This document shows positions 1 to 8,624 of a DNA stretch of 55,997 nucleotides, piece after piece (position 1 is the first letter of the stretch; each line of letters starts with the position of its first letter). This DNA comes from an uncultured Acetatifactor sp. (lineage in GTDB: Bacteria; Bacillota; Clostridia; Lachnospirales; Lachnospiraceae). A model generated the notes under the pieces. That model made no database searches. It was given only the letters and a program-made list of their open reading frames with translations, and was not told where the DNA came from. Location: contig CANQUQ010000015.1 of the NCBI GenBank assembly GCA_947627115.1, forward strand, positions 1 to 55,997. The letters are read 5' to 3'. Position numbers and translations under genes: made by a program.

Positions 1-491
1 TTGTACTGAACGGAAGACTGGAAGACCACGGTGCATTTTCCCTTTGCCTTGGAGTAGGAGGTGATCTCCGTCCTGTGCAGCATGATGTTCTGATAGTGCT
101 CTCTTCTGCCGGCGTCCCGCAGCATATCTATCTCCATCCGCAGCCTGTTCCTGAGCTCCTCCGTACCTTCGGCGAGCAAGGAGGCATCCATCTCATCGAC
201 GCCGCGCAGATAGGATGTCAGAACATTTTCCGCCCGCCGCTTCATCTCGTCGAAATTGAATTCGGGAAAATCCCTGGCGATCCGGGGCAGATAGATACCG
301 GTGCCCGCAGAGACGGACTTTGGCGTGACCTCGCTCTCACGCTCCACCTTCTGCAGGCCCTCCACGATATCCCTCGTTCCGAATGCCAGGTCGGAAAAAG
401 CCTCTACTTTTCTTTTGATCTTTCTGTAAGTGTAAAATGATATTCCCATAATGATCAGTATCAGTACCAATGCAATGATAAGTAAATGCAT
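1..491 (-). CDS. Tim44-like domain protein, N-terminal part (cut by window edge)
   Basis: The frame opens at an ATG with GGGAG about 8 nt upstream and runs off the start of the window, so only about 163 residues are visible. Residues 2-21 form one hydrophobic membrane helix, followed by a basic stretch. From about residue 65 a FPEFNFDEMKRRAENVL-type segment begins, with alternating helices as in Tim44/MBA1-like domains. In bacteria these domains occur in membrane-anchored proteins of unclear role. It lies 47 nt after the SPFH gene on the same strand and is probably co-transcribed with it. The Tim44 assignment is by pattern only; the decisive C-terminal half is missing. Confidence 0.6.
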   Translation of the reverse strand, partial: MHLLIIALVLILIIMGISFYTYRKIKRKVEAFSDLAFGTRDIVEGLQKVERESEVTPKSVSAGTGIYLPRIARDFPEFNFDEMKRRAENVLTSYLRGVDEMDASLLAEGTEELRNRLRMEIDMLRDAGRREHYQNIMLHRTEITSYSKAKGKCTVVFQSSVQY

Positions 492-538
492 TCCGAAATC
501 TCCCGTTTGCTGCCGCGGTCCTATGTCCCGCGCAGCGG

Positions 539-1903
539 TCAGATCTTATCGTTGTCGTCAAAAATGTCTCCGCACTCAGGACAGAATTTCGGAGGATTCG
601 CAGGATCTTCCGGCTCCCAGCCGCACTTGTCGCATCGATACAGCGGTGCGCCCTCCGGCTTCTTCTTGCCGCACTCCTGACAGAACTTGCCCTGGTTCAC
701 ATGTCCGCAGGAGCAGGTCCAGCCGTCCAGAGCGGGCTTGGGAAGTCCGCACTCCTGGCAGAATTTGCCTCTGTTGTCCGCCCTGCCGCAGCTGCAGGTC
801 CAGCCGAGCACCGCTCCCTCTGCCACAGTGCTTGCAGGCTTCATCTGAGGCTGCTGATTCTGAGGCTGGGATACTCCGAACATATTGCCCATGCCGTTGT
901 TCATCATGCCCTGCATCATGCCCATGGCCATCATACCCATAGCGCCGTTCATGGCAGATGCGTTGCCGCCCTCGCCGTCTCCGCCGCCGTTGCCCATATT
1001 CTCCAGAGCCCTAGTATAAGCCTCCGTCTGTCTTGCCGCAGCCATGTTGGCGTTGGTGAGCACCGCAGTCTCGTTCCACTTGTTGATCTTGTCCAGGTCC
1101 TCCTGAGGAACGATGGGCGCGTTCATGGTCATGGACGCCACTTCGATACCGCGCTTCTCCGTCCAGAGCGTGTTCAGCTCGGTCTTCAGGTATTCGGTCA
1201 GCTCATCCATATGCGCGGGCACCTGAGAAGGGAGCACGCCCTGCGCCGCGATCTGGGACAGCGCAATGGGAAGCTTGGTCAGAAGCTCCGACTTCATGAT
1301 GCCTGTCAGCTCTTCATTCTTGGAGTATTTGTCCTCCACATTGCCCGCGATATTGGTGTAGAAGACAATGGGATCCACGATCTTGAAGGAATACTTACCG
1401 TTGCACTTCACCGTCGTCTCCAGCTCAAGACCCGTCTTGGGCGATACCACATGGAACGAGATGGCTGTCGGCGTGCCGTAGAGATTGTCCAGGATCTCCT
1501 TTGTGTTGATGAAATAGACTCTCTGATCCTTGGCCGTATTGCCGCCGAAGGTGAACCTTCTTCCCAGCTGGGTGAAGGATTTCTTCAGATTCTCTCCCAG
1601 ATTTCCGTACAGCAGTGAGGGCTCCGTGGAGTTGTCGTACACGAACTCGCCGGGCTCTGCGCAGAAATCCGTGATCTTACCCTGATCCACGATGATCATG
1701 CACTGTCCCGCATTGACGGAAATAATGGAACCGTTGGAGATAATGTTGTCGGTTCCCTGATTGCTGTTCCGGCCCTGCGTCACCCGCTTCTCGCCCTTGA
1801 CCATCAGCGTGTCGCTGTTCATCGACGTGCAGTAGAAATACTCGCGCCACTGGTCAGCCACCAGACTGCCGAGGGCGTCTTTAGCTGCTTTGATTAATCC
1901 CAT
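539..1903 (-). CDS. SPFH domain protein with C-terminal zinc ribbons (YdjI/virion-core-like)
   Basis: A 454-residue protein. Residues about 1-280 resemble the SPFH/virion-core-like family typified by B. subtilis YdjI: MGLIKAAKDALGS start, a WREYF element, and a late TEKRGIEVASMTM segment. A Gly/Asn/Met-rich linker (about 300-350) follows. Three zinc ribbons close the protein, two CSCG...GKFCQECG units and one CDKCG...KFCPECG. It is probably a cytoplasmic or membrane-peripheral scaffold; the family's function is poorly known. GGAGG precedes the ATG by 5 nt and a consensus-like promoter lies at 1969-1997. The Tim44-like gene follows downstream, suggesting a two-gene membrane-associated unit. 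Confidence 0.85.
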   Translation of the reverse strand: MGLIKAAKDALGSLVADQWREYFYCTSMNSDTLMVKGEKRVTQGRNSNQGTDNIISNGSIISVNAGQCMIIVDQGKITDFCAEPGEFVYDNSTEPSLLYGNLGENLKKSFTQLGRRFTFGGNTAKDQRVYFINTKEILDNLYGTPTAISFHVVSPKTGLELETTVKCNGKYSFKIVDPIVFYTNIAGNVEDKYSKNEELTGIMKSELLTKLPIALSQIAAQGVLPSQVPAHMDELTEYLKTELNTLWTEKRGIEVASMTMNAPIVPQEDLDKINKWNETAVLTNANMAAARQTEAYTRALENMGNGGGDGEGGNASAMNGAMGMMAMGMMQGMMNNGMGNMFGVSQPQNQQPQMKPASTVAEGAVLGWTCSCGRADNRGKFCQECGLPKPALDGWTCSCGHVNQGKFCQECGKKKPEGAPLYRCDKCGWEPEDPANPPKFCPECGDIFDDNDKI

Positions 1904-1968
1904 TTTTCTTCCTCCATTAACAAATTATTGTTCTGACCGCGAAAATATGTAATTTCACAACTATGTTT

Positions 1969-1997
1969 ATTCTACCAAGTTTTACACTTTTTCTCAA
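1969..1997 (-). promoter_or_regulatory. Sigma-A type promoter for the SPFH gene
   Basis: Reading the minus strand, TTGAGA (1997-1992) and TAGAAT (1974-1969) are separated by exactly 17 nt. They lie about 65 nt upstream of the SPFH start in an AT-rich intergenic stretch. Confidence 0.6.
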
Positions 1998-2040
1998 CAA
2001 CTTTATTTAAAAATGCGGTTCCATTCCGAAACACAAGAAC

Positions 2041-2068
2041 GCCGCCCGCGGATCCTCTCCGGGGCGGC
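2041..2068 (-). terminator. Probable intrinsic terminator of the binding-protein gene
   Basis: GCCGCCC (2041-2047) pairs with GGGCGGC (2062-2068) around a 14-nt loop. On the minus strand the stem is followed by a T-rich GTTCTTGTGTTT stretch. It lies 45 nt past the stop codon of the lipoprotein gene ending at 2113. Confidence 0.55.
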
Positions 2069-2112
2069 TGCCTGCATCGGGCCGGCACTGCGTCCTTCCC
2101 TGTGCGGAATAT

Positions 2113-3126
2113 TTACTTTAAGGCTTCCTTTGCAAATTCCGTATTCACCAGATCCTCATAGGGGACTCTCTCCTCCAGGACCTTCGCGTCCTGCAGAATG
2201 TTCTGCAAAAGATCGAAGGCATCCTTCTCGAACACCAGGTCCTCCTTCCAGGTATCCTGCTCATAATAGCGCTGCACGATGGCCGTCAGCGTCTCCTGAT
2301 CCGTCTCTGAGAACTGGGGTGCGATCACCTCCGCGATCTCCTCCGGGGTGTGGGTCTGCACGTAGTCCATTCCTCTCTGCAGGGCATTGGTAAACGCCTG
2401 TACGGTATCCTTATTCTTCTCCAGATAGCTCTTCTTTGCGGAGAAAGCGGTGTAAGGAACAAATCCGGAATCCTCGCCCAGAGAAGCCACCACATAGCCC
2501 TCTCCCTTCTTTTCCAGAGCGGTGGCGTGAGGCTCAAATTCCACCGTGAACTCTCCCTGGCCGCCGGAAAAGGCCGCCGCGGTGGAGCCGAAATCGATGC
2601 TCTGGTCAATATTGACCTCCGCCGGGTCGATGCCGTTCTTCTCCAGAATATATTCAAATACCATCTCCGGCATGCCTCCTGCCCTGCCTCCCAGCACATC
2701 CCTGCCGATCAGCATCTTCCAGGAAAAATTGTCCACAGGCTCCCTGGCCACAAGAAAATTGCCCGCCCGCTGGGTCAGCTGGGCAAAGTTCACCACATAG
2801 TCCTCCGTGCCGCCCGCGTAGGTGTATATTGTACTCTCACTTCCCATAAAACCGATATCCGCCTCGCCGGTGAGCACCGCCGTCATGGTCTTGTCGGCGC
2901 CGAAGCCCGTCACCAGCGTGAGCGAAATGCCTTCGTCCTCAAAATAGCCGTTCTCTATGGCCACATACATGGGGGCATAGAAAATGGAGTGAGCCACCTC
3001 GTTCAGCACTACCTCCCTGCTGCCCTTCGATGATCCACTCCGGCCTGCACATCCGGTCAGCGCGCCCACTGCCAGTATCACACTGAGGCACACTGCAACT
3101 GCCTTGTTGAACTTTGACCTTTTCAT
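2113..3126 (-). CDS. NMT1/ThiY-type ABC transporter substrate-binding lipoprotein
   Basis: A 337-residue exported lipoprotein. It has a basic N-terminus, a hydrophobic segment and an ALTGC lipobox. The mature part has features of the NMT1/SsuA/ThiY family: VAHSIFYAPMYVAIENGYF, then a GFGADKTMTAVLTGEADIGF segment. That family binds small solutes such as pyrimidine precursors, sulfonates or nitrate for import. The ATG at 3126 is preceded by AAGGGAGG at ideal spacing; an in-frame ATG 33 nt upstream has no such site. No permease or ATPase gene adjoins, so this is an orphan binding protein here. The substrate cannot be predicted from the sequence. Confidence 0.85.
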   Translation of the reverse strand: MKRSKFNKAVAVCLSVILAVGALTGCAGRSGSSKGSREVVLNEVAHSIFYAPMYVAIENGYFEDEGISLTLVTGFGADKTMTAVLTGEADIGFMGSESTIYTYAGGTEDYVVNFAQLTQRAGNFLVAREPVDNFSWKMLIGRDVLGGRAGGMPEMVFEYILEKNGIDPAEVNIDQSIDFGSTAAAFSGGQGEFTVEFEPHATALEKKGEGYVVASLGEDSGFVPYTAFSAKKSYLEKNKDTVQAFTNALQRGMDYVQTHTPEEIAEVIAPQFSETDQETLTAIVQRYYEQDTWKEDLVFEKDAFDLLQNILQDAKVLEERVPYEDLVNTEFAKEALK

Positions 3127-3201
3127 AAAAGACCTCCCTTTCAAATGATGTTCTATCATATGAAGGGAAACGGCGAAAAGTTCCTTGCCGCCGGGAAACG
3201 G

Positions 3202-3855
3202 TCACTCGGTCTTCTCCGTCTTCGCGCCTTTCTTCTTTTCCTGGCCCTTATCGGGCGCTGCCGTTCGCTCCGCCAGATCGTCCACCAGCTTTTCGATCAG
3301 CAGCTTCTTCATGTACACGTCAAAGCTGAGCGCACAGATAAAGGCAAATTTCTGAAGGAATTCCCTGCTCTCCTGGGGAGCGTTCAGAAAAGTCCCTTCC
3401 GCCGCTTTGAATTTCTGCGTCACATCCGCCTTCAGCGCTTCCACCTGAGCCGCCTCCAGGCTGAACGCCTCCCGGTAGATGCTTTCCAGATTGAAATCGC
3501 CGTCGTTCTTGAAGAATTGCTCCGTGATGGGACGCAGCAGCGTCTGTATGTCCCCTATGGACAGGATCCCCTTGTAATAATAGATAAAGATCAGCAGCAG
3601 CACATGCTCCTTGGAATACTTCTTTTTCACCGGCGGCGGAAGGAGATCGTTCTTTGCGTAGTTATTGATCATCGTCTTTGTCAGTATCTTGTCCTCACCG
3701 GGATACCTCAGAGAGGCCCGAAGATGATTGTCCATAAAGGTAGTCACCTGATCCATGTACAGATCGATATCCGGAATATCGTCGGGACTGATATATTTGA
3801 TCCTGTCCAGACTGGCCAGAATACTGTTCAGCAGATCGTTCTTATCAATCGTCAA
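3202..3855 (-). CDS. DUF1836 domain-containing protein
   Basis: A 217-residue cytoplasmic protein of the DUF1836 family. It has the N-terminal LTKTMINNYAKNDLLPPP element, which resembles a MerR-type helix-turn-helix, then KYSKEHVLLLIFIYYYKGILS. DNA binding is plausible but unproven for the family. The C-terminus is Lys/Glu-rich. Translation starts at a TTG codon, chosen because AAGGAGGA lies 7 nt upstream and no ATG is near. The gene precedes the NMT1-type binding protein by 75 nt on the same strand, but nothing shows a functional link. Confidence 0.75.
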   Translation of the reverse strand: MTIDKNDLLNSILASLDRIKYISPDDIPDIDLYMDQVTTFMDNHLRASLRYPGEDKILTKTMINNYAKNDLLPPPVKKKYSKEHVLLLIFIYYYKGILSIGDIQTLLRPITEQFFKNDGDFNLESIYREAFSLEAAQVEALKADVTQKFKAAEGTFLNAPQESREFLQKFAFICALSFDVYMKKLLIEKLVDDLAERTAAPDKGQEKKKGAKTEKTE

Positions 3856-3977
3856 GTATATTTCCTCCTTTTACACGCGGTATAGCAATATTATATAGTA
3901 TTCAAAACCGTATGACAACAATTTCTTTTTTCTTTTCGCCGTCCGGCCCCCGCAGGCCGCAAAAAACATGTCCTTCA

Positions 3978-4006
3978 TTGAATTACTCCGTGCATGATGT
4001 TATAAT
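3978..4006 (+). promoter_or_regulatory. Sigma-A type promoter of the moxR operon
   Basis: TTGAAT (3978-3983) and TATAAT (4001-4006) with a 17-nt spacer lie about 55 nt upstream of the MoxR start codon. Confidence 0.75.
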
Positions 4007-4059
4007 AAGAGCAATCACACCGGAATGCAGATATCCCGGTCAGGAAAGGAAACATTTCT

Positions 4060-4980
4060 ATGAACAATGAGCTGGAGCAGATCGTCACCGAGGTGCAAAA
4101 GGTAGTCAAGGGAAAGAACGATGTCATCCGCAAGGTATTGGCTGCCGTTCTGGCGGGCGGTCATGTCCTTCTGGAGGATATACCGGGCGTGGGGAAGACC
4201 ACGCTGGCCATGGCCCTGGGCAGATCCATGGCGCTGGAATACAGGAGGATGCAGTTCACGCCCGATGTGCTGCCAAGCGATATTGTGGGCTTTACCATGT
4301 ACAACAGCGGCACCGGCGAATTTGAATACAAAAAGGGCGCGGTGTTCTGCAATCTGTTCCTGGCGGACGAGCTGAACCGCACCTCCTCCAAGACTCAGTC
4401 AGCGCTCCTGGAGGTGATGGAGGAGGCCAAGGCAACGGTGGACGGGGTATCCCATCCCCTGCCCACTCCCTTCACGGTGATCGCTACCGAAAATCCCTTC
4501 GGCTCCTCCGGCACACAGCTTCTGCCGGAATCACAGCTGGACCGCTTCTTGATCTGCCTGAAGGTGGGCTATCCCTCCCATGAGGCCGCGGTAGACATCC
4601 TGAAGAACAGTGCCGGGGAGGGTCTGGAGCAGGTGCGCAGCGTCATCACCGCAGACCGTCTGATGGAGCTGAGAAAACAGGCCGAGACCCTTCACACGTC
4701 CGAAAATATGTATGAATACGTGGTGCGGCTCACTGAGGAGACCAGGAAAAATCCCCGTATTGCCCTGGGCGTCAGCCCCAGGGGCGGCATCGCGCTCCTG
4801 CGGATGGCCAGGGCCATGGCTCTGATGCGCGGCGGGGAGTACGTGATCCCGGAGGACGTGCTGTCGGTGATCCACGACGTGTGGAGGCATCGGATCCACC
4901 TGAACGCCAAGGTGCGCGCGGAGGGTCTGGATGTGGCAGATGTCATTTCGGAAATCACAGAAAGGATCCACGCATTCTGA
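4060..4980 (+). CDS. MoxR-family AAA+ ATPase
   Basis: A 306-residue cytoplasmic AAA+ ATPase. Walker A is GVGKTT at residues 43-48 and Walker B is NLFLADELNR at about 98-107. The ATENP sensor element and a late GVSPRGGIAL motif are also MoxR-type. MoxR proteins act as chaperone-like ATPases for partner complexes. Here the partners are presumably the next two genes, since moxR-DUF58-transglutaminase is a widely conserved cluster. The stop codon overlaps the next ATG by one base (TGATG), indicating translational coupling. The start has AGGAAAGG upstream and a consensus-like promoter at 3978-4006. Confidence 0.93.
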   Translation: MNNELEQIVTEVQKVVKGKNDVIRKVLAAVLAGGHVLLEDIPGVGKTTLAMALGRSMALEYRRMQFTPDVLPSDIVGFTMYNSGTGEFEYKKGAVFCNLFLADELNRTSSKTQSALLEVMEEAKATVDGVSHPLPTPFTVIATENPFGSSGTQLLPESQLDRFLICLKVGYPSHEAAVDILKNSAGEGLEQVRSVITADRLMELRKQAETLHTSENMYEYVVRLTEETRKNPRIALGVSPRGGIALLRMARAMALMRGGEYVIPEDVLSVIHDVWRHRIHLNAKVRAEGLDVADVISEITERIHAF

Positions 4981-6008
4981 TGAAAAAGAAGCTTCGCCCG
5001 AACCCCTGGGGAATTTTGAGATACTGCATACTGTTCGCCGTCACTCTCTGCGTGTGGAATTTTTTTCGCAGTTATCTTTTGTTCCTGGCATTGATATTAA
5101 TGGTATGCTGCCCGGCAGCGTCGTTCCTTCTCTTACTGGCCGGCAGGGATATGCTGAAGGTCCGGGTCCTGCTGCCCGACAGGCGAGTCGGCAGGAACAC
5201 CGGCTTTTCCTTTGCCGTCAAGATACATAATTACTCAAGGTATGCCGTTTTCACCGCGGACGTGTCCTATCGCTGCAGCAATCTCTTCACCGGGTACTCC
5301 GAGCGGAGGAAGCAGCGCCTGTGGGCAGGCCCCGGAGGCGAGGCCGGGACAGAGCAGCTCATGAGCAGCCAATACGCGGGGCGCGTGGAGGTCAGGATAG
5401 AATCCTTTGATATCTACGACCTGCTCCACCTGTTCTGCCTGCGGGACAGCAGCCGGCCGGATGCCGATGTCATTGTATGGCCTGCCTTCTCGGATGTGGA
5501 GGCAGAGGAAATATATGAGTGCGTGGACGGCTTTCCCAGGGATAACGAGACGAAAAAACGCGGCACGGACTACAATCCCGATTATGAGATAAGGGAGTAT
5601 ATTCCGGGGGACGAGCTGAAGAGCATCCACTGGAAGCTGTCCGCCAAGCAGGAGCAGCTGATGGTGCGGGAGCGCCTGGCCACAGGACGGGAAAAGATAA
5701 ATGTGCTTCTGCCCCTGGGCGGCGACAGACAGCACAACGACGGACTCATCGAATCTCTGTACGCCCTGTGCAGGCTCCTGATAGAGAAGGAATACCCCAT
5801 ACAGCTCTACTGGCCGGGGCACGGCGAAATTCTTCTGGAGCGCTCCGTCTGGGAGCAGGGAGAATTGGAGAACGCCATCGAGGAGATCCTCAGCGACAGC
5901 GGGCTGCATCCCCAGGAGGAGGCCCAGCGGCAGCTGTCGGCCCAGCACCCCGGCGCAAGCTATATCTTGGTCCAGACAGGAGAATACAAAGGTGCGTATA
6001 TTCGATAG
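4980..6008 (+). CDS. DUF58 domain-containing membrane protein
   Basis: A 342-residue protein. Two hydrophobic helices occupy about residues 10-50, followed by an extracytoplasmic-looking beta-rich region and a DUF58 domain. The hallmark is DYNPDYEIREYIPGDELKSI followed by HWKLSAK near residues 197-224, matching the family's R-Y-x-G-D...I-W core. DUF58 proteins are vWA-like partners of MoxR ATPases. The ATG overlaps the moxR stop codon, which decides the start over longer in-frame openings. The 3' end overlaps the transglutaminase gene by 17 nt, so all three are coupled. Confidence 0.9.
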   Translation: MKKKLRPNPWGILRYCILFAVTLCVWNFFRSYLLFLALILMVCCPAASFLLLLAGRDMLKVRVLLPDRRVGRNTGFSFAVKIHNYSRYAVFTADVSYRCSNLFTGYSERRKQRLWAGPGGEAGTEQLMSSQYAGRVEVRIESFDIYDLLHLFCLRDSSRPDADVIVWPAFSDVEAEEIYECVDGFPRDNETKKRGTDYNPDYEIREYIPGDELKSIHWKLSAKQEQLMVRERLATGREKINVLLPLGGDRQHNDGLIESLYALCRLLIEKEYPIQLYWPGHGEILLERSVWEQGELENAIEEILSDSGLHPQEEAQRQLSAQHPGASYILVQTGEYKGAYIR

Positions 6009-8262
6009 GATGAACGGAACAGAAAGACCGGAGCTGACTCTCGTGCAGGTGCAGGGGAGCAAAAGGTATGATGTTTTTTCGGTCCTTGCGAAGGCCCTCC
6101 TGCTCTTTCTGCTGTCATACGGCTCCCTGGGGGGATTTTTGTCCTCCTTTGACCTGGAGTATAATAACGGTCTGTGCATGCTGGTCCTCTTTGTGCTGGC
6201 CCTGATCCTGAGCGCGGTGTACGAGACCGGAAAAAGGTGGTTCCAGAATCTTGTCATCATTTTCTATTTTGCCATATATGCCTATTTTGCCGTGTCAAAA
6301 TACCGGCTCATCAACAGCGGCTACTTTGCCGTTCTGAACCGCTGCTACGAGGTGGCAAGACAGTATCTGCACGTGCGGGACGGAATCGAATACGCCCTCG
6401 CCATAGACAACACCTATGTTACGGTCACCATGTTCGCCCTGCTCCTGGGCATGGTGGCAGTCATCCTGCTGAATATCATGCTGCAGAACAAGTGCAGTCT
6501 TCTCAAGGTGATCGCCCTCACCTTCCTGCCCTATCTGCTTCCCTTTTATTTTGACCGTTCCCCGAAGCTGATCCACATGCTTTTTCTGCTGACCGGTTAT
6601 CTTACCGCCGCCATTCTCCGCGCCTGGGGCATACGTGAGGAAATGTCGCGGCAGATGCGCTGTATTCTGCCGATTGCGGCAGTGCTGACCATTCTGGCCG
6701 TGAGGGCCGTGTCCATCGTCCTGCCGGAGGCACAATATAACCGGCTCCTGCCCAAGAGCACGCTGAAGCAGGCATCCGAGGAGAACGCGGTCCTGTTCGC
6801 ACAGTTCGGCCTGATGGCGCTGTTCCCCCAGAACAGCTCCGGCGCCGGCGTCAACGGCGGGCAGCTCAGCAAGACGCCTGTCATCATGCCTACCTACGAG
6901 ACGGTGCTGAAGGTCAGATACACTCCCTACGATCTCAATACCGTCTATCTGAAGGCGTTCACCGGAAAAGAATACCAGGGGGACAAATGGACCCCCGCCG
7001 CCGATGACGTACCGGATAACGGTGCCATGCAAGGGAGCCTGCTCTTACGTACTATTCAATATCGCCTCAGCACCCTGATCCTGGGGGACTCCTATATCCA
7101 AAGCGAACTGTCTGAAGAAACGCTGCAGGGAAGGGGCATCATGGAAGTAGAGAAGATGGGCGACAGCGACATGTTCGAATACCGGCCCTACTATACCGAC
7201 CCGGAGGAGACCGAGACAGAGGGAAGAATCTCCCGCTACGTATACTATCCCCCCGTAAGTCAGGCCGACGATATCTACGATTACGTGTCCGACGACTACC
7301 TGGAGGTGCCCTGGATCTGTCAGTACGCCGTTCAGAAAACATGCGAGGAGGCAGGCTTTTCGGGCACGGAGGAAGAGATCGCGCAACAGATCATATCCTT
7401 CTTCCAGGAGAATTATGCTTACACTCTCCGGCCGGGAATATACTGGGGCGATCCCGATTACATCACCCATTTCCTGTTGGAGAGCAAACGGGGATACTGT
7501 GAACACTTTGCGTCTGCGGCCGTCATGCTGTTCCGCCAAATGGAGATCCCGGCGCGATACGCGGAGGGTTACGCCTTTACCTTTCAGGACGTGACGGAAG
7601 GCGGTTCGCTGGTGGAGGGCGCGGACTACAGCAGCTACTACAGCGGATATGCGCCCCTCGGTGAAACGGCGCTGGTGGAAGTAGAGATTCCCGACGCATA
7701 TGCCCATGCATGGGTAGAGATCTATGTGAGCGGAAAAGGCTGGCTCGTGGTAGACCCCACGCCCGCCCAGACAACTCAGGCGAACACCACATCCTTCTGG
7801 GAGGCATTTATGGGCGGTGCCGGCGCAGACGAGACAGACATGGCAGGAACCGACCTCGGCTCCTATTTTGAAAACGCCCTCGGCGGAATGAGCTATATAC
7901 TGCCGGCGGCCGCAGTCCTGTTCCTGCTGTGCCTGGGGATCCTGTATCTGCGGCGCATCTGCAGAGAAAAAAAGCTGCCCCCCAGGGAGAGGGTACAGCT
8001 GGAATACGGCCGTCTTCAGTCCTGCCTGAACAGGAGAAACGAAGATTTTCAAAAACTGCGCACCCTGAAGGAGCAGCTGGACTGGATGCGCGAGAGGCAT
8101 CTGTTCCCGTTCGGCCCGGAGCAGGAGGACGCACTGTATCAGATATATTTTGCCAGAGACCTGAACTGCGATTGCGAGACGCTGCGCCATCAGCTCCGGC
8201 GCATCCGTCTCTCGCTCAGATACGGATTTTTCCGCAAGTCCAAGTTGACTTCAAGACTTTAG
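5992..8262 (+). CDS. TgpA-like transglutaminase-domain membrane protein
   Basis: A 756-residue membrane protein. Several N-terminal membrane helices (about residues 23-225) resemble the TgpA N-terminal region. A large external part follows, with a transglutaminase core showing Cys503 (GYCEHFASA), His572 (YAHAWVEI) and Asp588 (VVDPTP). A C-terminal membrane helix (about 630-655) leads to a cytoplasmic tail. The full Cys-His-Asp triad predicts an active cysteine peptidase or transglutaminase acting at the cell surface. GTG at 5992 is chosen because AGGAG lies at suitable spacing; an ATG at 6010 is an alternative. It completes the MoxR-DUF58-TgpA operon. Confidence 0.9.
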   Translation: MRIFDRMNGTERPELTLVQVQGSKRYDVFSVLAKALLLFLLSYGSLGGFLSSFDLEYNNGLCMLVLFVLALILSAVYETGKRWFQNLVIIFYFAIYAYFAVSKYRLINSGYFAVLNRCYEVARQYLHVRDGIEYALAIDNTYVTVTMFALLLGMVAVILLNIMLQNKCSLLKVIALTFLPYLLPFYFDRSPKLIHMLFLLTGYLTAAILRAWGIREEMSRQMRCILPIAAVLTILAVRAVSIVLPEAQYNRLLPKSTLKQASEENAVLFAQFGLMALFPQNSSGAGVNGGQLSKTPVIMPTYETVLKVRYTPYDLNTVYLKAFTGKEYQGDKWTPAADDVPDNGAMQGSLLLRTIQYRLSTLILGDSYIQSELSEETLQGRGIMEVEKMGDSDMFEYRPYYTDPEETETEGRISRYVYYPPVSQADDIYDYVSDDYLEVPWICQYAVQKTCEEAGFSGTEEEIAQQIISFFQENYAYTLRPGIYWGDPDYITHFLLESKRGYCEHFASAAVMLFRQMEIPARYAEGYAFTFQDVTEGGSLVEGADYSSYYSGYAPLGETALVEVEIPDAYAHAWVEIYVSGKGWLVVDPTPAQTTQANTTSFWEAFMGGAGADETDMAGTDLGSYFENALGGMSYILPAAAVLFLLCLGILYLRRICREKKLPPRERVQLEYGRLQSCLNRRNEDFQKLRTLKEQLDWMRERHLFPFGPEQEDALYQIYFARDLNCDCETLRHQLRRIRLSLRYGFFRKSKLTSRL

Positions 8263-8273
8263 TATGTTAAAAT
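8245..8273 (+). promoter_or_regulatory. Sigma-A type promoter of yerC
   Basis: TTGACT (8245-8250) and TAAAAT (8268-8273) with a 17-nt spacer. The -35 element overlaps the last codons of the upstream transglutaminase gene. Confidence 0.65.
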
Positions 8274-8286
8274 GTTTATAGTACAG

Positions 8287-8302
8287 CTGTAAAATTTTAC
8301 AG
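8287..8302. promoter_or_regulatory. Perfect 16-bp palindrome, candidate operator
   Basis: CTGTAAAATTTTACAG is a perfect inverted repeat placed just after the expected transcription start of yerC. The downstream gene encodes a TrpR-like DNA-binding protein, so autoregulation is a reasonable inference. Confidence 0.5.
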
Positions 8303-8331
8303 TGTAAAAGTATTCAGGGAGGTGCCGCCAT

Positions 8332-8622
8332 ATGAACAAAAAAATCAAGACAGAAGCTGTGGATTCCCTGTTCGACGCAGTGCTGTGCTTAAAGGACCGG
8401 GATGAGTGCTACCGCTTTTTCGAGGACCTGTGTACCATCAACGAACTGCTCTCTCTCTCCCAGCGCTTCGAGGTAGCCGCCATGTTGAAGAACCGGAAGA
8501 CTTATCTGGAGATCGCCGAGAAGACCGGCGCTTCCACTGCCACCATCAGCCGGGTGAACCGTTCCCTGAACTATGGCAATGACGGCTACGAGATGGTCTT
8601 CGGCCGTATGGAACAGCCGTAA
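8332..8622 (+). CDS. YerC/YecD-family TrpR-like regulator
   Basis: A 96-residue cytoplasmic protein with the features of the YerC/YecD family, a TrpR-superfamily group of small Firmicute regulators: CYRFFEDLCTINEL, then LSQRFEVAAML. A helix-turn-helix spans about residues 56-80 (TYLEIAEKTGASTATISRVNR) and a short GNDGYE tail follows. The regulated genes are generally unknown. GGGAGG precedes the ATG at good spacing, and the gene has its own promoter with a palindrome between promoter and start. It ends 2 nt before the convergent bactofilin stop codon. Confidence 0.9.
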   Translation: MNKKIKTEAVDSLFDAVLCLKDRDECYRFFEDLCTINELLSLSQRFEVAAMLKNRKTYLEIAEKTGASTATISRVNRSLNYGNDGYEMVFGRMEQP

Positions 8623-8624
8623 GG

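Noticed and set aside
701..1618. A 305-codon open frame on the plus strand opposite the SPFH gene, and similar long antisense frames elsewhere (for example opposite spoIVB, dxs, prfC and M56)
   Set aside because: They mirror strongly supported genes, are rich in His/Arg/Pro/Leu as expected from reverse reading of GC-rich coding DNA, and lack convincing start sites or domains.
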